A program made the position numbers and the translations under genes. DNA of 41,152 nucleotides from Oscillospiraceae bacterium (GTDB lineage Bacteria; Bacillota; Clostridia; Oscillospirales; Ruminococcaceae). The stretch covers positions 1 to 41,152 of the forward strand of contig WRGW01000106.1 of NCBI GenBank assembly GCA_009786985.1, read 5' to 3'. The notes under the pieces were generated by a model. The model was not told where the DNA came from. It saw only the letters and a program-made list of their open reading frames with translations, and did no database searches. Positions within the stretch are counted from its first letter, which is position 1; the number at the start of each line of letters is the position of its first letter. This document shows positions 16,988 to 26,475 of this stretch, piece by piece.

Positions 16988-18153
16988 TGTCTATAAACAT
17001 TCAAACTTTGAATAAAATCGCTACTTGCGGAACAAAATTGTTTGACAAAAGCAAATACACTGTAGGGGAAGATGTTGGAAATCCGCAGGCTATTCTTCTT
17101 AGAAGTGCGTCAATGCACGATATGAATTTTGCATCTGAACTACTCTGCATTGGTAGAGCTGGTGCTGGAACTAACAATATTCCTGTAGACGAATGCTCAA
17201 AACAAGGGATTGTTGTATTTAATACCCCTGGTGCGAACGCAAACGGCGTTAAAGAACTTACAATTGCAGGTCTGTTACTTGCATCACGTAAAATTACCGC
17301 CGCGATTGATGAATGTAAGACGCTCAAAGGAAAAGGTGACGAAGTTCCGAAACTTGTCGAAAAAATCAAAGGAGCATACGGTGGTCCTGAAATCATGGGC
17401 AAAAAGCTCGGAATAATCGGGCTTGGGGCGATTGGAGCTTTAGTAGCAAACGCAGCAGCAGCCCTCGGAATGGAAGTCTGTGGTTATGACCCTTACCTTT
17501 CAGTAGGTGGGGCATTATCGCTTTCGAGAAAATTTAACTATGTTAAAGACGTTCGTGAGATTTATAGCACGTGTGATTACATTTCTCTAAACGCACCAGT
17601 AACTCCAGATACTAAAGGAATGATTAACGCTGAAAGTATCGCCTCCTGCAAAGATGGCGTAAGGTTCGTAAATTTCGCACGTTCGGAACTAGTAGATAAT
17701 CCTGCTATGATTACTGCCCTCGGTTCTGGTAAAGTCTCAGCTTATGTAACTGACTTCCCTACCGATGATGTAATCGGAGTTGACGGCGTAATAGCTATTC
17801 CTCACCTCGGTGCGTCTACCCCTGAAAGTGAAGATAACTGTGCAGTGATGGCGGCTACTCAAGTAATCGACTATATCGAAAACGGAAACATCACAAATTC
17901 AGTAAATCTACCGAATCTAATCATGAACCGCACTGGCGATTTTAAGCTATGTGTGATTCATAAAAATATTGATGGAATACTGACTAAAATCACCAAGGTA
18001 GTCGCTGATAAAGGCGGAAATATCGAAAATATGGAAAGTAAGTCTAAAAAAGACTATGCTTACACCGTCCTTGATGTAAAAGGTAGCTCTGACGGCATTA
18101 CAGACAGTGTTTCTGAGATTGACAACATTGTTTCTGTGCGTGTGATTGGGTAA
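16987..18153 (+). CDS. serA: D-3-phosphoglycerate dehydrogenase
   Basis: A 388-residue SerA that oxidises 3-phosphoglycerate with NAD as the first step of serine synthesis. It has the NAD loop GIIGLGAIGALVA (near residue 140), an Arg in FARSELVDN, and the Glu/His pair in TDFP and PHLGASTPESEDN. A single C-terminal ACT domain starts near residue 318 (KLCVIHKNIDGILTKI). This is the short form without the intervening domain of the long SerA. Feedback by serine through the ACT domain is possible but not shown. It is coupled to serC by TAATG. Confidence 0.97.
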   Translation: MSINIQTLNKIATCGTKLFDKSKYTVGEDVGNPQAILLRSASMHDMNFASELLCIGRAGAGTNNIPVDECSKQGIVVFNTPGANANGVKELTIAGLLLASRKITAAIDECKTLKGKGDEVPKLVEKIKGAYGGPEIMGKKLGIIGLGAIGALVANAAAALGMEVCGYDPYLSVGGALSLSRKFNYVKDVREIYSTCDYISLNAPVTPDTKGMINAESIASCKDGVRFVNFARSELVDNPAMITALGSGKVSAYVTDFPTDDVIGVDGVIAIPHLGASTPESEDNCAVMAATQVIDYIENGNITNSVNLPNLIMNRTGDFKLCVIHKNIDGILTKITKVVADKGGNIENMESKSKKDYAYTVLDVKGSSDGITDSVSEIDNIVSVRVIG

Positions 18154-18162
18154 TTTGCGATT

Positions 18163-19215
18163 ATGGAAGAACGTAAAAAAATAAGTGTCGGATATTTCCG
18201 CAGTAAAAGGAAACCGGGAAAAAGGGCACACATCACCGCTATGTGTGCGTTAGCTCATGGGATTAATTTTTTCTATTTCAACGAAGACATGGTGAATCTT
18301 AAGGCCAAAACAATCAAAGGTTGGTTTTGGAATGTTGACAAATGCAGATACGTTCAAAAAGAAACGCCTTATCCCGATATAGTGGACTTTACGCGGAGAA
18401 GCGAACTTGAAAAAACGCAACTCATTAGTGAGTTGCGTAAACATTGTATATTCACTTGGCATCATTTAGGCGGAAAATCCACAATTTACTCTGTTCTTGA
18501 AAACGCTGGTTTTTTAGACTATTTAGTTGAATCGCATGAATTTAATGATTGTAGCATTGATGACATTTATACTTTGTTGCAAAAGCATAAGACGCTAATT
18601 ATAAAACCTACAGATTCAAGTCTTGGTAGAGGTGTTCGCAAACTTCGTTATGAAAATGAACGGTATTATCTTCATTATAGGCATGAAGAAACTGAATATA
18701 ATCGCGTGGAATTTCAAAAATATCTTGATGACAAACTACGCACCAAAAAATTCCTGATTCAAGAATACATTCAGTCAGTGTCAAATAGTGGTAGCCCTTT
18801 CGATTTAAGGGTGAATGTTAGGCGTAGCAAAGGCGGCAAATGGAGTTCGATTGAAATGTTTACAAGAAATGGACATCCCGATGGTGTTATATCTAACTTA
18901 GCGGCTGGCGGATATTCAGTCGCACACGGTCTTGAATATTTCTTGCGGTTTGAATTTGGCGACGATGAAGCTAAACGAATCCATGATGAGGCTATGACTA
19001 TAGCAAGAACACTTCCAGCGAAATTTCAAGAGGGCTATTCAACACCTTTTGTGCATTTAGGAATAGATTTAGTTATAAATCGCACCAAAAACAACGAAAT
19101 CAAAATCCTTGAACTTAACAGCAATCCAATCGCTTGCACAATCGAACATATTGCAGCTGAAGACAAAGTTTGGTGTTATAAATGGCTTGCTTCTGGTGCA
19201 GAAGAGCCTGAATAG
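18163..19215 (+). CDS. YheC/YheD-family ATP-grasp protein
   Basis: A 350-residue protein resembling the YheC/YheD family, known in Bacillus as spore coat-associated ATP-grasp proteins. The ATP-binding core begins near residue 140 with LIIKPTDSSLGRGVRKLR, continues through FLIQEYIQS and FDLRVNVRR, and ends with the metal-binding ILELNSNPI (near 325). The ATP-grasp fold predicts carboxylate-amine ligation, but the substrate is unknown. It starts 9 bp after serA and has no recognisable Shine-Dalgarno, so translation may depend on coupling with serA. A spore role would agree with dpaA. Confidence 0.8.
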   Translation: MEERKKISVGYFRSKRKPGKRAHITAMCALAHGINFFYFNEDMVNLKAKTIKGWFWNVDKCRYVQKETPYPDIVDFTRRSELEKTQLISELRKHCIFTWHHLGGKSTIYSVLENAGFLDYLVESHEFNDCSIDDIYTLLQKHKTLIIKPTDSSLGRGVRKLRYENERYYLHYRHEETEYNRVEFQKYLDDKLRTKKFLIQEYIQSVSNSGSPFDLRVNVRRSKGGKWSSIEMFTRNGHPDGVISNLAAGGYSVAHGLEYFLRFEFGDDEAKRIHDEAMTIARTLPAKFQEGYSTPFVHLGIDLVINRTKNNEIKILELNSNPIACTIEHIAAEDKVWCYKWLASGAEEPE

Positions 19216-19404
19216 AAATTCTCGCCAAAAAATCAAACTATTAGACCTCCACGAAAACTAACGCACGGCGACTTTTTGGCTAATTTTCCGCTTTACTGCG
19301 TTAATTTTTCGTTAAATATCCTCAGATATTCGCCTCAAAATTGCCTTGTATGGCAAAAAATTAGCTTTCAAGTCCACTCACAGTTAGTTTCCGAGGAGGT
19401 ATAC
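19216..19404. repeat. Intergenic repeat-like element, no gene
   Basis: The 190 bases between converging genes hold no credible gene. GCTAATTTT (19279-19287) and AAAATTAGC (19357-19365) form an inverted repeat bounding about 87 bp with shorter internal pairings. It looks like a dispersed intergenic element, but no second copy is in this window. Confidence 0.35.
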
Positions 19405-19449
19405 TATAAAACCGCAACAAGACCGAAATGTCATTGTTGCGGTTTTATA
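19405..19449. terminator. Bidirectional terminator between converging genes
   Basis: A 16-bp perfect stem, TATAAAACCGCAACAA (19405-19420) with its complement (19434-19449), has a 13-nt loop and A/T runs on both sides. It serves the ATP-grasp gene from the left and the HAD gene from the right. Confidence 0.9.
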
Positions 19450-19452
19450 ATT

Positions 19453-20271
19453 TTAGATTTGTTCTTGTTTGAGATAATCAACAATCGCTCTGATAGACCC
19501 ACTATTATTATCACAAACTACAATATCAGCAACTTTTTTCACGACTTCTTCAGCATTATCGACTGCAACAGCTAAATCTGCTATCTGGAGCATCTCAATG
19601 TCGTTCATATAATCTCCCACTGCGATTATTCGTTTATTTTCTAACCCCATGATTTGTATCATTTTTGAAAGTCCACTTCCTTTATTTACGCCTTTAGGAA
19701 GCACTTCAAAAAACATAGGGGCAGAACTCACATAATGAATTTCATCACAAGGATTCATTTTTGCAAAGTCAAGCATTTTTTGAATTTTTTCTGGAGTATC
19801 AACAAATACCGCCTTGAACCAGCCAATTTCAGGAAGTTTTGCGAAATCGCACCTAATCGGGTTTACATCTCCAAACTCAAGATGAGCCTCTTCATAAGCG
19901 TTAGTGTTAGTGACGTAAATATCATCGCCGATTAAAATTTCCGTACCTACATCTGGAAAGTGTTTGCAGAGTGTTTTTATATATTCTACACCCTTAGAAC
20001 ACAACAAAGTTTCTGACAGCTTCTTGTTATTAGCGAAATCATACACTACTGCACCATTAAAGATGACAGCAGGTGCATTAAGTCGCTCCGTGCCGATTTT
20101 ATCGACTACATCGCGTGCTAATCCAATTCCCCGCCCTGTTGCGATTGTAAAAAGTCCGCCTTCTGAAATAAATTCATCAATCGCCGATTTATCGACATCA
20201 AGAATCCGCTTATCATCAGTGAATAAAGTTCCATCAGCATCGGTGACTAATAGCGTTCCAGCATATTTCAT
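19453..20271 (-). CDS. HAD-family phosphatase, Cof type IIB
   Basis: A 272-residue HAD hydrolase. Motif I is DADGTLF (residues 11-17), motif II is in FTIATGRG, the conserved Lys is in NKGSGLSKM, and motif IV is AVGDYMNDIEML (near 215). The large C2B cap between motifs II and III places it in the Cof/YidA group, which removes phosphate from sugar phosphates, FMN or PLP. The exact substrate cannot be assigned. The Shine-Dalgarno GAGGGAA precedes ATG 20271. It starts 17 bp after the rluD-like gene and is probably the last gene of the ileS-lspA-rluD transcript. Confidence 0.9.
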   Translation of the reverse strand: MKYAGTLLVTDADGTLFTDDKRILDVDKSAIDEFISEGGLFTIATGRGIGLARDVVDKIGTERLNAPAVIFNGAVVYDFANNKKLSETLLCSKGVEYIKTLCKHFPDVGTEILIGDDIYVTNTNAYEEAHLEFGDVNPIRCDFAKLPEIGWFKAVFVDTPEKIQKMLDFAKMNPCDEIHYVSSAPMFFEVLPKGVNKGSGLSKMIQIMGLENKRIIAVGDYMNDIEMLQIADLAVAVDNAEEVVKKVADIVVCDNNSGSIRAIVDYLKQEQI

Positions 20272-20288
20272 ATAACTAACAATTCCCT

Positions 20289-21191
20289 CTAATTTTTCTG
20301 CAATTTCCGCAAAAATTCTTTAAAATAATCTGGTAATTCACTTTCGATTTCGATTAACTCACCAGAATTGGGGTGATTGAACACCAATCGCTTAGCATGG
20401 AGGCACTGACCGTTCAGAAATGTAGGCTTGCCATCGCCATACACTGAATCCCCCGCCAGTGAATGCCCTACATATGACATATGCACACGAATTTGGTGTG
20501 TTCTCCCAGTTTCGAGCTTAATCCGAATATGGCTGAACTTGTCATAAACGCTGAGTGCTTTATAATGCGTAATAGCTTCACGTGCGGTTCCTTTGAAATT
20601 TGCGGTAGCTACACACATTCGCTTTCGGTCGTGAACGCTCCTACCAAGAGGAGCATTTATAGTAAACACTCCCCTACCCTGCCCCAGCGACTGTCTCACG
20701 CGACCATGAACTACGGCCTCGTACTCTTTTTGGATTGTGCGTTCTTTGAATTGTTCGCTCAAACTAATATGAGCAGTGTTATTTTTTGCGACTACTAAAA
20801 GCCCACTCGTATTTTTATCGATTCGGTGAACAATTCCAACACGCTCGGTTCCAGCGATTCCAGATAAGCTCTCGCCACAATGAAACATTAACGCATTAAC
20901 AAGAGTTCCAGAATAATGCCCAGGTGCTGGATGTACAACCATTCCTTGCGGTTTGTTTATAACAATCACGTGTTTGTCTTCATATCGAATGTCAAGCGGA
21001 ATTGATTCCGGCAAAATATCTAATTTTTGTGGTTCTGGAATATTTAAGCGAATTTCGTCACACAACTTCACTATATGCTTCTTGCTCGTGATTATAACAT
21101 CATTTACAGTACAATTTCCGCTTTCGATTAGTTTTGTTGCTAATGCACGTGTGACTTCACGATTTTCCGCTAAATACTTGTCAAGACGCAT
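20289..21191 (-). CDS. RluA/RluD-family pseudouridine synthase
   Basis: A 300-residue protein with an N-terminal S4 RNA-binding domain (MRLDKYLAENREVTRALATK) and a catalytic domain with HRIDKNTSGLLVVAKN, whose Asp is the pseudouridylation nucleophile. The C-terminal KLETGRTHQIRVHMSYVGHSL is typical. The position after lspA matches Bacillus ylyB. It probably modifies 23S rRNA, but the exact uridines are inferred from the family only. It overlaps lspA by 11 bp, so it is co-translated. Confidence 0.95.
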   Translation of the reverse strand: MRLDKYLAENREVTRALATKLIESGNCTVNDVIITSKKHIVKLCDEIRLNIPEPQKLDILPESIPLDIRYEDKHVIVINKPQGMVVHPAPGHYSGTLVNALMFHCGESLSGIAGTERVGIVHRIDKNTSGLLVVAKNNTAHISLSEQFKERTIQKEYEAVVHGRVRQSLGQGRGVFTINAPLGRSVHDRKRMCVATANFKGTAREAITHYKALSVYDKFSHIRIKLETGRTHQIRVHMSYVGHSLAGDSVYGDGKPTFLNGQCLHAKRLVFNHPNSGELIEIESELPDYFKEFLRKLQKN

Positions 21192-21807
21192 TTTCTGATT
21201 TTTCTTCTGATTCAGAGTTTACAAAATCATCGACCTCATCAGAAACTTCACAAGCTCTTTTAGCACGATAAATTCTGATTTCTTCAGCAATTACTGCATA
21301 ACACATCAAAATCGCTCCTGCGACTGCGAATACATCAGCAAAATTAAAAATCGCAAAAGTAGTGAACCTAAGCTCGATAAAGTCGATTACATATCCCATG
21401 CTCACACGGTCGATTAGATTCCCTATTCCACCCCCGACAATTAGTGTAACTGCCGCCAACAACAATTTGTCTTTAATAATTCGTGCGAGGATTGCAATAA
21501 TCGCACCCACTAAAAAAACGCTTGTAATTGTTATTAGAAACGCCTGCCATCCCGAAAGAATTCCGAACGCCGCACCGTCGTTATGAATGTGCGTGATTCG
21601 GATTAACTCAAGCTCGCCTAGTTTAAAAAGTGGGGTTTCAACGTCAGTAGGCATTCTGTTACAAGATTCTCTCATAAAACACGGAATATTTCTGACAACC
21701 AACCATTTAGTAAACTGGTCAATAGCAATTAACAGCGAAATAATAGCAAGTGATAACCATTCACGCCACGTCGGGTTCGGTCGTATAAATTTTAATTTAG
21801 CTTTCAC
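21181..21807 (-). CDS. lspA: Lipoprotein signal peptidase (signal peptidase II)
   Basis: A 208-residue membrane aspartyl protease that cleaves lipoprotein signal peptides after lipidation. Four hydrophobic segments are visible. Conserved boxes are HNDGAAFGILSG, GGGIGNLIDRV with the first catalytic Asp, YVIDFIEL, and FNFADVFAVAGA with the second. It is longer than the usual 150-170 residues because of an N-terminal lead, an insertion near residue 45 (MRESCNRMPTDVETPLFKLG) and an acidic cytoplasmic C-terminal tail of about 30 residues. It overlaps ileS by 11 bp and rluD by 11 bp. Confidence 0.96.
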   Translation of the reverse strand: MKAKLKFIRPNPTWREWLSLAIISLLIAIDQFTKWLVVRNIPCFMRESCNRMPTDVETPLFKLGELELIRITHIHNDGAAFGILSGWQAFLITITSVFLVGAIIAILARIIKDKLLLAAVTLIVGGGIGNLIDRVSMGYVIDFIELRFTTFAIFNFADVFAVAGAILMCYAVIAEEIRIYRAKRACEVSDEVDDFVNSESEEKSENAS

Positions 21808-24613
21808 GAATCACCTCTGCACATCTTTCGCACAAACCATCTTTGATTTTTGTGGTATAAATCCAGCAACGTTCACATTTTTCACCTTCAGCTTTAGCAA
21901 CAGTGACAGATGGTTCAGAACTCTCAGTTCCCTTTATGACTTCAACCGATGACACTATACAAGCAGTCGCTAATTCATTAGCAGTAATTTTGTATTTTGA
22001 TAAGTCTTCACCAACCTGTAGAGTAACTCTTGCTTCGAGGGGTTTACCAATCACCTTTTCGTTACGAGCAACTTCGAGCGCTTGTAGAATCACACCCCTA
22101 ATGTCACGAATCTTCTCCCACTTTTGAACAAACGCTTCAAATTCCTCATCTATTAAACTTATGCCTGATTTTTTAGGCATGGTATTAAAATGCACACTTG
22201 TAGAGTTATCCGTTTTACATTTAGGCATTTCCTCAAAGATTTCATCGGCAGTGAAACAAAGTATAGGTGCAATTAAACGAGTTAATCCGCTCAAAATAGT
22301 GTACATAACCGTTTGTGCTGAACGCCTTAGTGTTGACTTTTCGCCCTCACAATACAGTCTATCTTTGATTATATCAAGATAGAAATTCGACATATCCACT
22401 ACACAGAAGTTGTTCAAAGCGTGATAAGCTCTGTAAAAGTCAAACTCGTCAAAAGCGGTAATGACCTTATCAATCAACTTATCAAATTTGAGTAACGCCC
22501 ATTTGTCGAGTTCAACTAAGTCGATAGTTTCAACCATGTCGGAGTCAGGCTCAAAACCGCTACCATTGCAGATATTACCAAGAATATACCGTGCAGTATT
22601 GCGGATTTTGCGATAAACTTCAGACAATTGTCCGAGCATTTCGTAAGACACACGAATGTCTGAATGATAATCAAGCGATGCCACCCATAATCTTAGAACA
22701 TCAGCACCATATTTAGCAATCACAGCTTCGGGAGCAACTACGTTTCCAAGGGATTTTGACATCTTTTTGGCATTACCATCAAGCACCCATCCATGAACGC
22801 AGACCGCTTTATAAGGCGCACGACCGTTCACGGCAACCGAAGTCAACAAAGACGATTGAAACCACCCTCTAAATTGGTCAGAACCTTCAAGGTACAAATC
22901 ACACGGAGAACCTAATTCTTGGCGTTGCTCAAGCACTGCTGCATGGGTGACACCTGAATCAAACCACACATCAAATATGTCGTGTTCTTTTACAAAATTT
23001 CGGCTTCCACATTTGCATTTGACCGTGTCTGGTAAAAATTCGGTCGGTTCTTTTTCATACCATGAATCAGCACTTTCGTTTCTAAACATTTTAGAAATAG
23101 CTGAAATGCTTTCATCATTTATAACAATGCTATCTGGATTTTCTTTTCCACAATCAGCACAGTACAAAATCGGAATAGGCACACCCCATCTACGCTGACG
23201 CGAAATGCACCAGTCGCTTCGGTCACGAACCATGTTGAGCATTCGCTCTTTTCCCCACTTCGGTAGCCATTCAACATCTTCAATCGCATTGATTGTTTCT
23301 TTTGCGAATTTGTCAACTTTTACAAACCACTGGTCAGTAGCACGATAAATAATTGGTGATTTACATCTCCAACAATGCGGATAAGAGTGGTTGATTTTCT
23401 GAATTTTGAGAAGGTTATTATCTTCTTTTAATTTTTTAGAGATAGCTTTATTCGCCTCATCAGTAGTAAGCCCTGCAATAAAATCACCAGCATCAGAAGT
23501 CATACGTCCGTTAGCATCGACTGGGACAATGATTTCAAATTTATTCTTATACGAATTACAGACCTCATAGTCTTCCACACCAAACCCCGGTGCTGTATGA
23601 ACACAACCTGTACCGTTTTCAAGCGTGACATGATTACCAACGATTACATACGATTTCCGCGGTAAGAACGGATGAGCAGTTTCGAGTAAATCTAAGTCTT
23701 TTCCCTTAAATTCTCCAACAAGTTCGTATTCGCTAATACCGCAAGACTGTGCAACTTGTTCCACCAGTTCTTTTGCGACAAGAATATGTTCGCCATTCGT
23801 GGTTTTGATGAATGTATATTCATATTCTGCTCCTAACGATATAGCGAGATTTCCGGGTAGCGTCCAAATTGTAGTAGTCCAAATAGCTATAAATGCTTTC
23901 CCCGAACTAACATCAACAAATTCAGAGAACATTCCTTTATCATCAGTCACGCAAAATTTCACAAACGCAGAATAACACTCGTGGTCTTCATATTCGATTT
24001 CAGCTTCAGCCAATGCCGTTTTACACTGTGCACACCAGTGAACTGGCTTTAAACCACGTTCGACATATCCTTTTTTATATATTTCCCAGAAAATTTCGAT
24101 TTGTCGTGCTTCAAAATCATGAGCAATTGTTACGTAAGGATTATCAAAATCTCCCCATACGCCAAGCCTTTTGAACTGTTTTTTTTGTTCATCGAGACAC
24201 GACAAAGCGAACGCTCTACATTCTTTGCGGAGTTGAACAATATCTATATCAGAGGCATTATTGTTCTTTTTGGAAATTTCCTTAGCAGCAATAAGCTCAA
24301 TAGGCAGCCCGTGACAATCCCATCCTGGGACGTATGGTGCATTATATCCGCGCATAGTTTTGTATTTCACAATAATGTCTTTTAAGACTTTGTTGAGTGA
24401 ATGTCCAATATGAATATCACCATTAGCATACGGAGGACCATCATGCAAAACATATTTAGGTCGTGATTCAGTTTCTGCCTGCAACTTATAATAAAGTCGC
24501 TCTTTCTCCCATTCCGAAAGTCGTGCAGGTTCTCTTTCAGGGAGATTAGCACGCATAGGAAATTCAGTTTTGGGTAAATTTAACGTAGAATTATAATCTT
24601 TAGACTTAGACAT
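21797..24613 (-). CDS. ileS: Isoleucine-tRNA ligase
   Basis: A 938-residue class Ia synthetase. The HIGH motif is at residues 68-71 (GDIHIGHSLNK) and KMSKSLGN is near 600. The editing domain contains the threonine-rich FIAIWTTTIWTLPGN. The C-terminal zinc site CERCWIYTTKIKDGLCERC is the bacterial type. I place the start at ATG 24613 because AGAAAGGAAG lies about 7 nt upstream; an extension to 24673 would add 20 residues unlike the family. No T-box leader is seen upstream, which is unusual for ileS in Firmicutes. Its position after divIVA and before lspA is the classical Firmicutes order. Confidence 0.97.
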   Translation of the reverse strand: MSKSKDYNSTLNLPKTEFPMRANLPEREPARLSEWEKERLYYKLQAETESRPKYVLHDGPPYANGDIHIGHSLNKVLKDIIVKYKTMRGYNAPYVPGWDCHGLPIELIAAKEISKKNNNASDIDIVQLRKECRAFALSCLDEQKKQFKRLGVWGDFDNPYVTIAHDFEARQIEIFWEIYKKGYVERGLKPVHWCAQCKTALAEAEIEYEDHECYSAFVKFCVTDDKGMFSEFVDVSSGKAFIAIWTTTIWTLPGNLAISLGAEYEYTFIKTTNGEHILVAKELVEQVAQSCGISEYELVGEFKGKDLDLLETAHPFLPRKSYVIVGNHVTLENGTGCVHTAPGFGVEDYEVCNSYKNKFEIIVPVDANGRMTSDAGDFIAGLTTDEANKAISKKLKEDNNLLKIQKINHSYPHCWRCKSPIIYRATDQWFVKVDKFAKETINAIEDVEWLPKWGKERMLNMVRDRSDWCISRQRRWGVPIPILYCADCGKENPDSIVINDESISAISKMFRNESADSWYEKEPTEFLPDTVKCKCGSRNFVKEHDIFDVWFDSGVTHAAVLEQRQELGSPCDLYLEGSDQFRGWFQSSLLTSVAVNGRAPYKAVCVHGWVLDGNAKKMSKSLGNVVAPEAVIAKYGADVLRLWVASLDYHSDIRVSYEMLGQLSEVYRKIRNTARYILGNICNGSGFEPDSDMVETIDLVELDKWALLKFDKLIDKVITAFDEFDFYRAYHALNNFCVVDMSNFYLDIIKDRLYCEGEKSTLRRSAQTVMYTILSGLTRLIAPILCFTADEIFEEMPKCKTDNSTSVHFNTMPKKSGISLIDEEFEAFVQKWEKIRDIRGVILQALEVARNEKVIGKPLEARVTLQVGEDLSKYKITANELATACIVSSVEVIKGTESSEPSVTVAKAEGEKCERCWIYTTKIKDGLCERCAEVIRES

Positions 24614-24728
24614 TTTTAAGTCTTCCTTTCTGCCGAGATTTTTATAATTTCTGGCACTGTGTATGTAATTCAAACAGTCAGAGTGGTTTTAATTCCGACC
24701 CAACTGCTCGATTCAAGAAAGATAAATT

Positions 24729-25205
24729 TCAATCCAAAGCACTTGGTAAGTTTACCAAGTATCGTAATACCTGAATAGCATCATCAATATCAAGCTCTCC
24801 GTTTTGATTGAAGTTATGAGTAGGGATTGTCGCTTCATTCGGGAGGTCTACGAGGTATCGAAGGATATCGATGGCAATTTGTATTGTTGGAGTTTTTAAT
24901 TCGTTTATAAATGTTGTTCCTCTATTACCTAGCAACTCACGGACATCTTCAACCGAATTAAAAGAAAAATTCGCATTTTCGTTGTCGAATCCATACACAA
25001 GCCTACCGTTTGCTCGAACTTGATAATGTTTAATTGGTCTAGTTTCGCGTATATTACCGCTCCAAGAACACTCATAAGTAGAATCCCACCCCATAAAATG
25101 CGAAAAAGTTGAACCTCCCCACGGTGCAAAAGAGATTGCACTTGTTGTCACGGTCAATGTTATTATAATTATCGCAAGTAATAAAGCTAAAATTATTCTT
25201 TTCAT
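24729..25205 (-). CDS. Small secreted protein with C-terminal dockerin-like module
   Basis: A 158-residue protein with an N-terminal signal peptide (MKRIILALLLAIIIITLTVT, then TSA). The middle, with FAPWGG and a stretch rich in Ser, Asn and Arg, matches no family I know. The last 65 residues hold two dockerin-like halves: TPTIQIAIDILRYLVDLP, whose calcium loop has decayed, and NQNGELDIDDAIQVLRYLVN with a recognisable loop of Asn/Asp residues. The Shine-Dalgarno AAGGAGA precedes ATG 25205. It sits 40 bp after divIVA, between divIVA and ileS, a place normally without an insertion. It could bind a cohesin at the cell surface; that is inference. A related dockerin tail lies at 36951-37040. Confidence 0.75.
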   Translation of the reverse strand: MKRIILALLLAIIIITLTVTTSAISFAPWGGSTFSHFMGWDSTYECSWSGNIRETRPIKHYQVRANGRLVYGFDNENANFSFNSVEDVRELLGNRGTTFINELKTPTIQIAIDILRYLVDLPNEATIPTHNFNQNGELDIDDAIQVLRYLVNLPSALD

Positions 25206-25245
25206 CGTAGTCTCCTTATTTAAGCTATTCTTGATTCAAATTATC

Positions 25246-26358
25246 TCACGACTCATCTTCATTCTCGTTTTTGTTTCCGCCGAACCGCAATTGTTTTGCA
25301 CGTACACGATTTGATTTTCGTTTTGTTTGCTTGAAAAGGACTTCGCTCGTTTGATGAGCATTGACTGATTCTTCTTGTTTTTCGAGTTCAGAAACCAATT
25401 CTGGTGGCAATTCTATACCAACACCTCCAGATTCTTGAGATTCTGGTTTAATTTCTTCATTATCGGAAATTTCAGATGCAACATCATTCATATCTACTTC
25501 AAACTTAACAGAATTTGCTGGATTTTCGTCTGTAGAAACTTCAGTCGTTTCAAACTTAGGAGAAGTAACATCTTTTTTGTCATTTTCAACGTTTTCAGAT
25601 TTAGCCTGAGCGTTTTTGTTTTTATTTTCCTTTCCATTGTTAGAAGAAGAATTTTCATTAGCATTTTTAGAGTTAGCTTGGAAGTTAGGTCTATTCTCTT
25701 TTAATATACCTTTAATAAAATCATTTTCACATTCTTTAGCAATTTTGCTGATTATCTCCTCTTGCTGTTGATAGTGTTCTCTAATAGCTTCCATCTGCTT
25801 TTTATGATGCTCTTCAAAAGCGGATTTCTGAACCCTACAATACTCCATTGTTTTCTTTTTATAAGCCAAAACTTCTTCGGCGGTTCGATGGAGGATTTCT
25901 TTTTGAATATCTGTTTTATTATTCATTTCGCATTCGATTTCTGTGGCTTTTTTGTTAGCTGCGGTGATAATATTATTAGCTTCTTTCTCGGCTGCAGCGA
26001 TTTCGTCTTCGCCTTGTTTTTTCTTTGATAATCGACCTTCTTCTGCTTTTTTTGCTATTTCTTCGGCTTTGTCTTGAGACTCCTTAACAATTTCCGCTGC
26101 TTTACGTTTTGAATCGGCGATTAAAGCATTGCCTTGGCGTTGGGCACCTAATAGTGCATCTCTAATTGCATCTTCATCTTCTTTATATTCTCTAATTCGG
26201 TCTGCTAAGATTTCAAGTTTCTTCTCTAAATCTTCATTTTCTTTTTGCACACGAGAAAAATCAAGAGAAACCTCCCTCAAAAACTCATCGACTTCTTCGG
26301 CTTTATAACCTTTGAGTACGCGTTCAAAGCTGCGTGACATTATTTCTTTCGCGTTCAT
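25246..26358 (-). CDS. divIVA: DivIVA family protein
   Basis: A 370-residue coiled-coil protein. The N-terminal membrane-curvature and lipid-binding domain is clear (MSRSFERVLKGYKAEEVDEFL, residues 7-27). A long coiled coil follows to about residue 200, rich in Ala, Glu and Lys. The C-terminal 170 residues are low-complexity, Asn/Glu/Ser-rich and end basic then acidic. DivIVA marks poles and septa and recruits division or sporulation partners. ATG 26358 is chosen because AAAGGTGG lies 8 nt upstream; a GTG 12 bp earlier overlaps that site. It is about twice the length of Bacillus DivIVA because of the tail. Confidence 0.92.
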   Translation of the reverse strand: MNAKEIMSRSFERVLKGYKAEEVDEFLREVSLDFSRVQKENEDLEKKLEILADRIREYKEDEDAIRDALLGAQRQGNALIADSKRKAAEIVKESQDKAEEIAKKAEEGRLSKKKQGEDEIAAAEKEANNIITAANKKATEIECEMNNKTDIQKEILHRTAEEVLAYKKKTMEYCRVQKSAFEEHHKKQMEAIREHYQQQEEIISKIAKECENDFIKGILKENRPNFQANSKNANENSSSNNGKENKNKNAQAKSENVENDKKDVTSPKFETTEVSTDENPANSVKFEVDMNDVASEISDNEEIKPESQESGGVGIELPPELVSELEKQEESVNAHQTSEVLFKQTKRKSNRVRAKQLRFGGNKNENEDES

Positions 26359-26441
26359 AATTGTTTCCACCTTTCTCTGATGTAGAATAAAACCTACAAT
26401 CTATGTATAAATTCTTTATTGAAAGTTTTAAAACACGCCAA

Positions 26442-26475
26442 TAAGTAGCGAAATATCATAAAATTCCGCTACTTA
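26442..26475. repeat. Inverted repeat in the sepF-divIVA gap
   Basis: TAAGTAGCG (26442-26450) and CGCTACTTA (26467-26475) form a 9-bp stem with a 16-nt loop. In the minus (gene) direction no T tract follows, so it is more likely a leader hairpin of divIVA than a sepF terminator. Confidence 0.5.

Noticed and set aside
24614-24728. T-box riboswitch upstream of ileS
   Set aside because: Only about 115 bases are available, and no T-box bulge sequence or terminator pair is seen.
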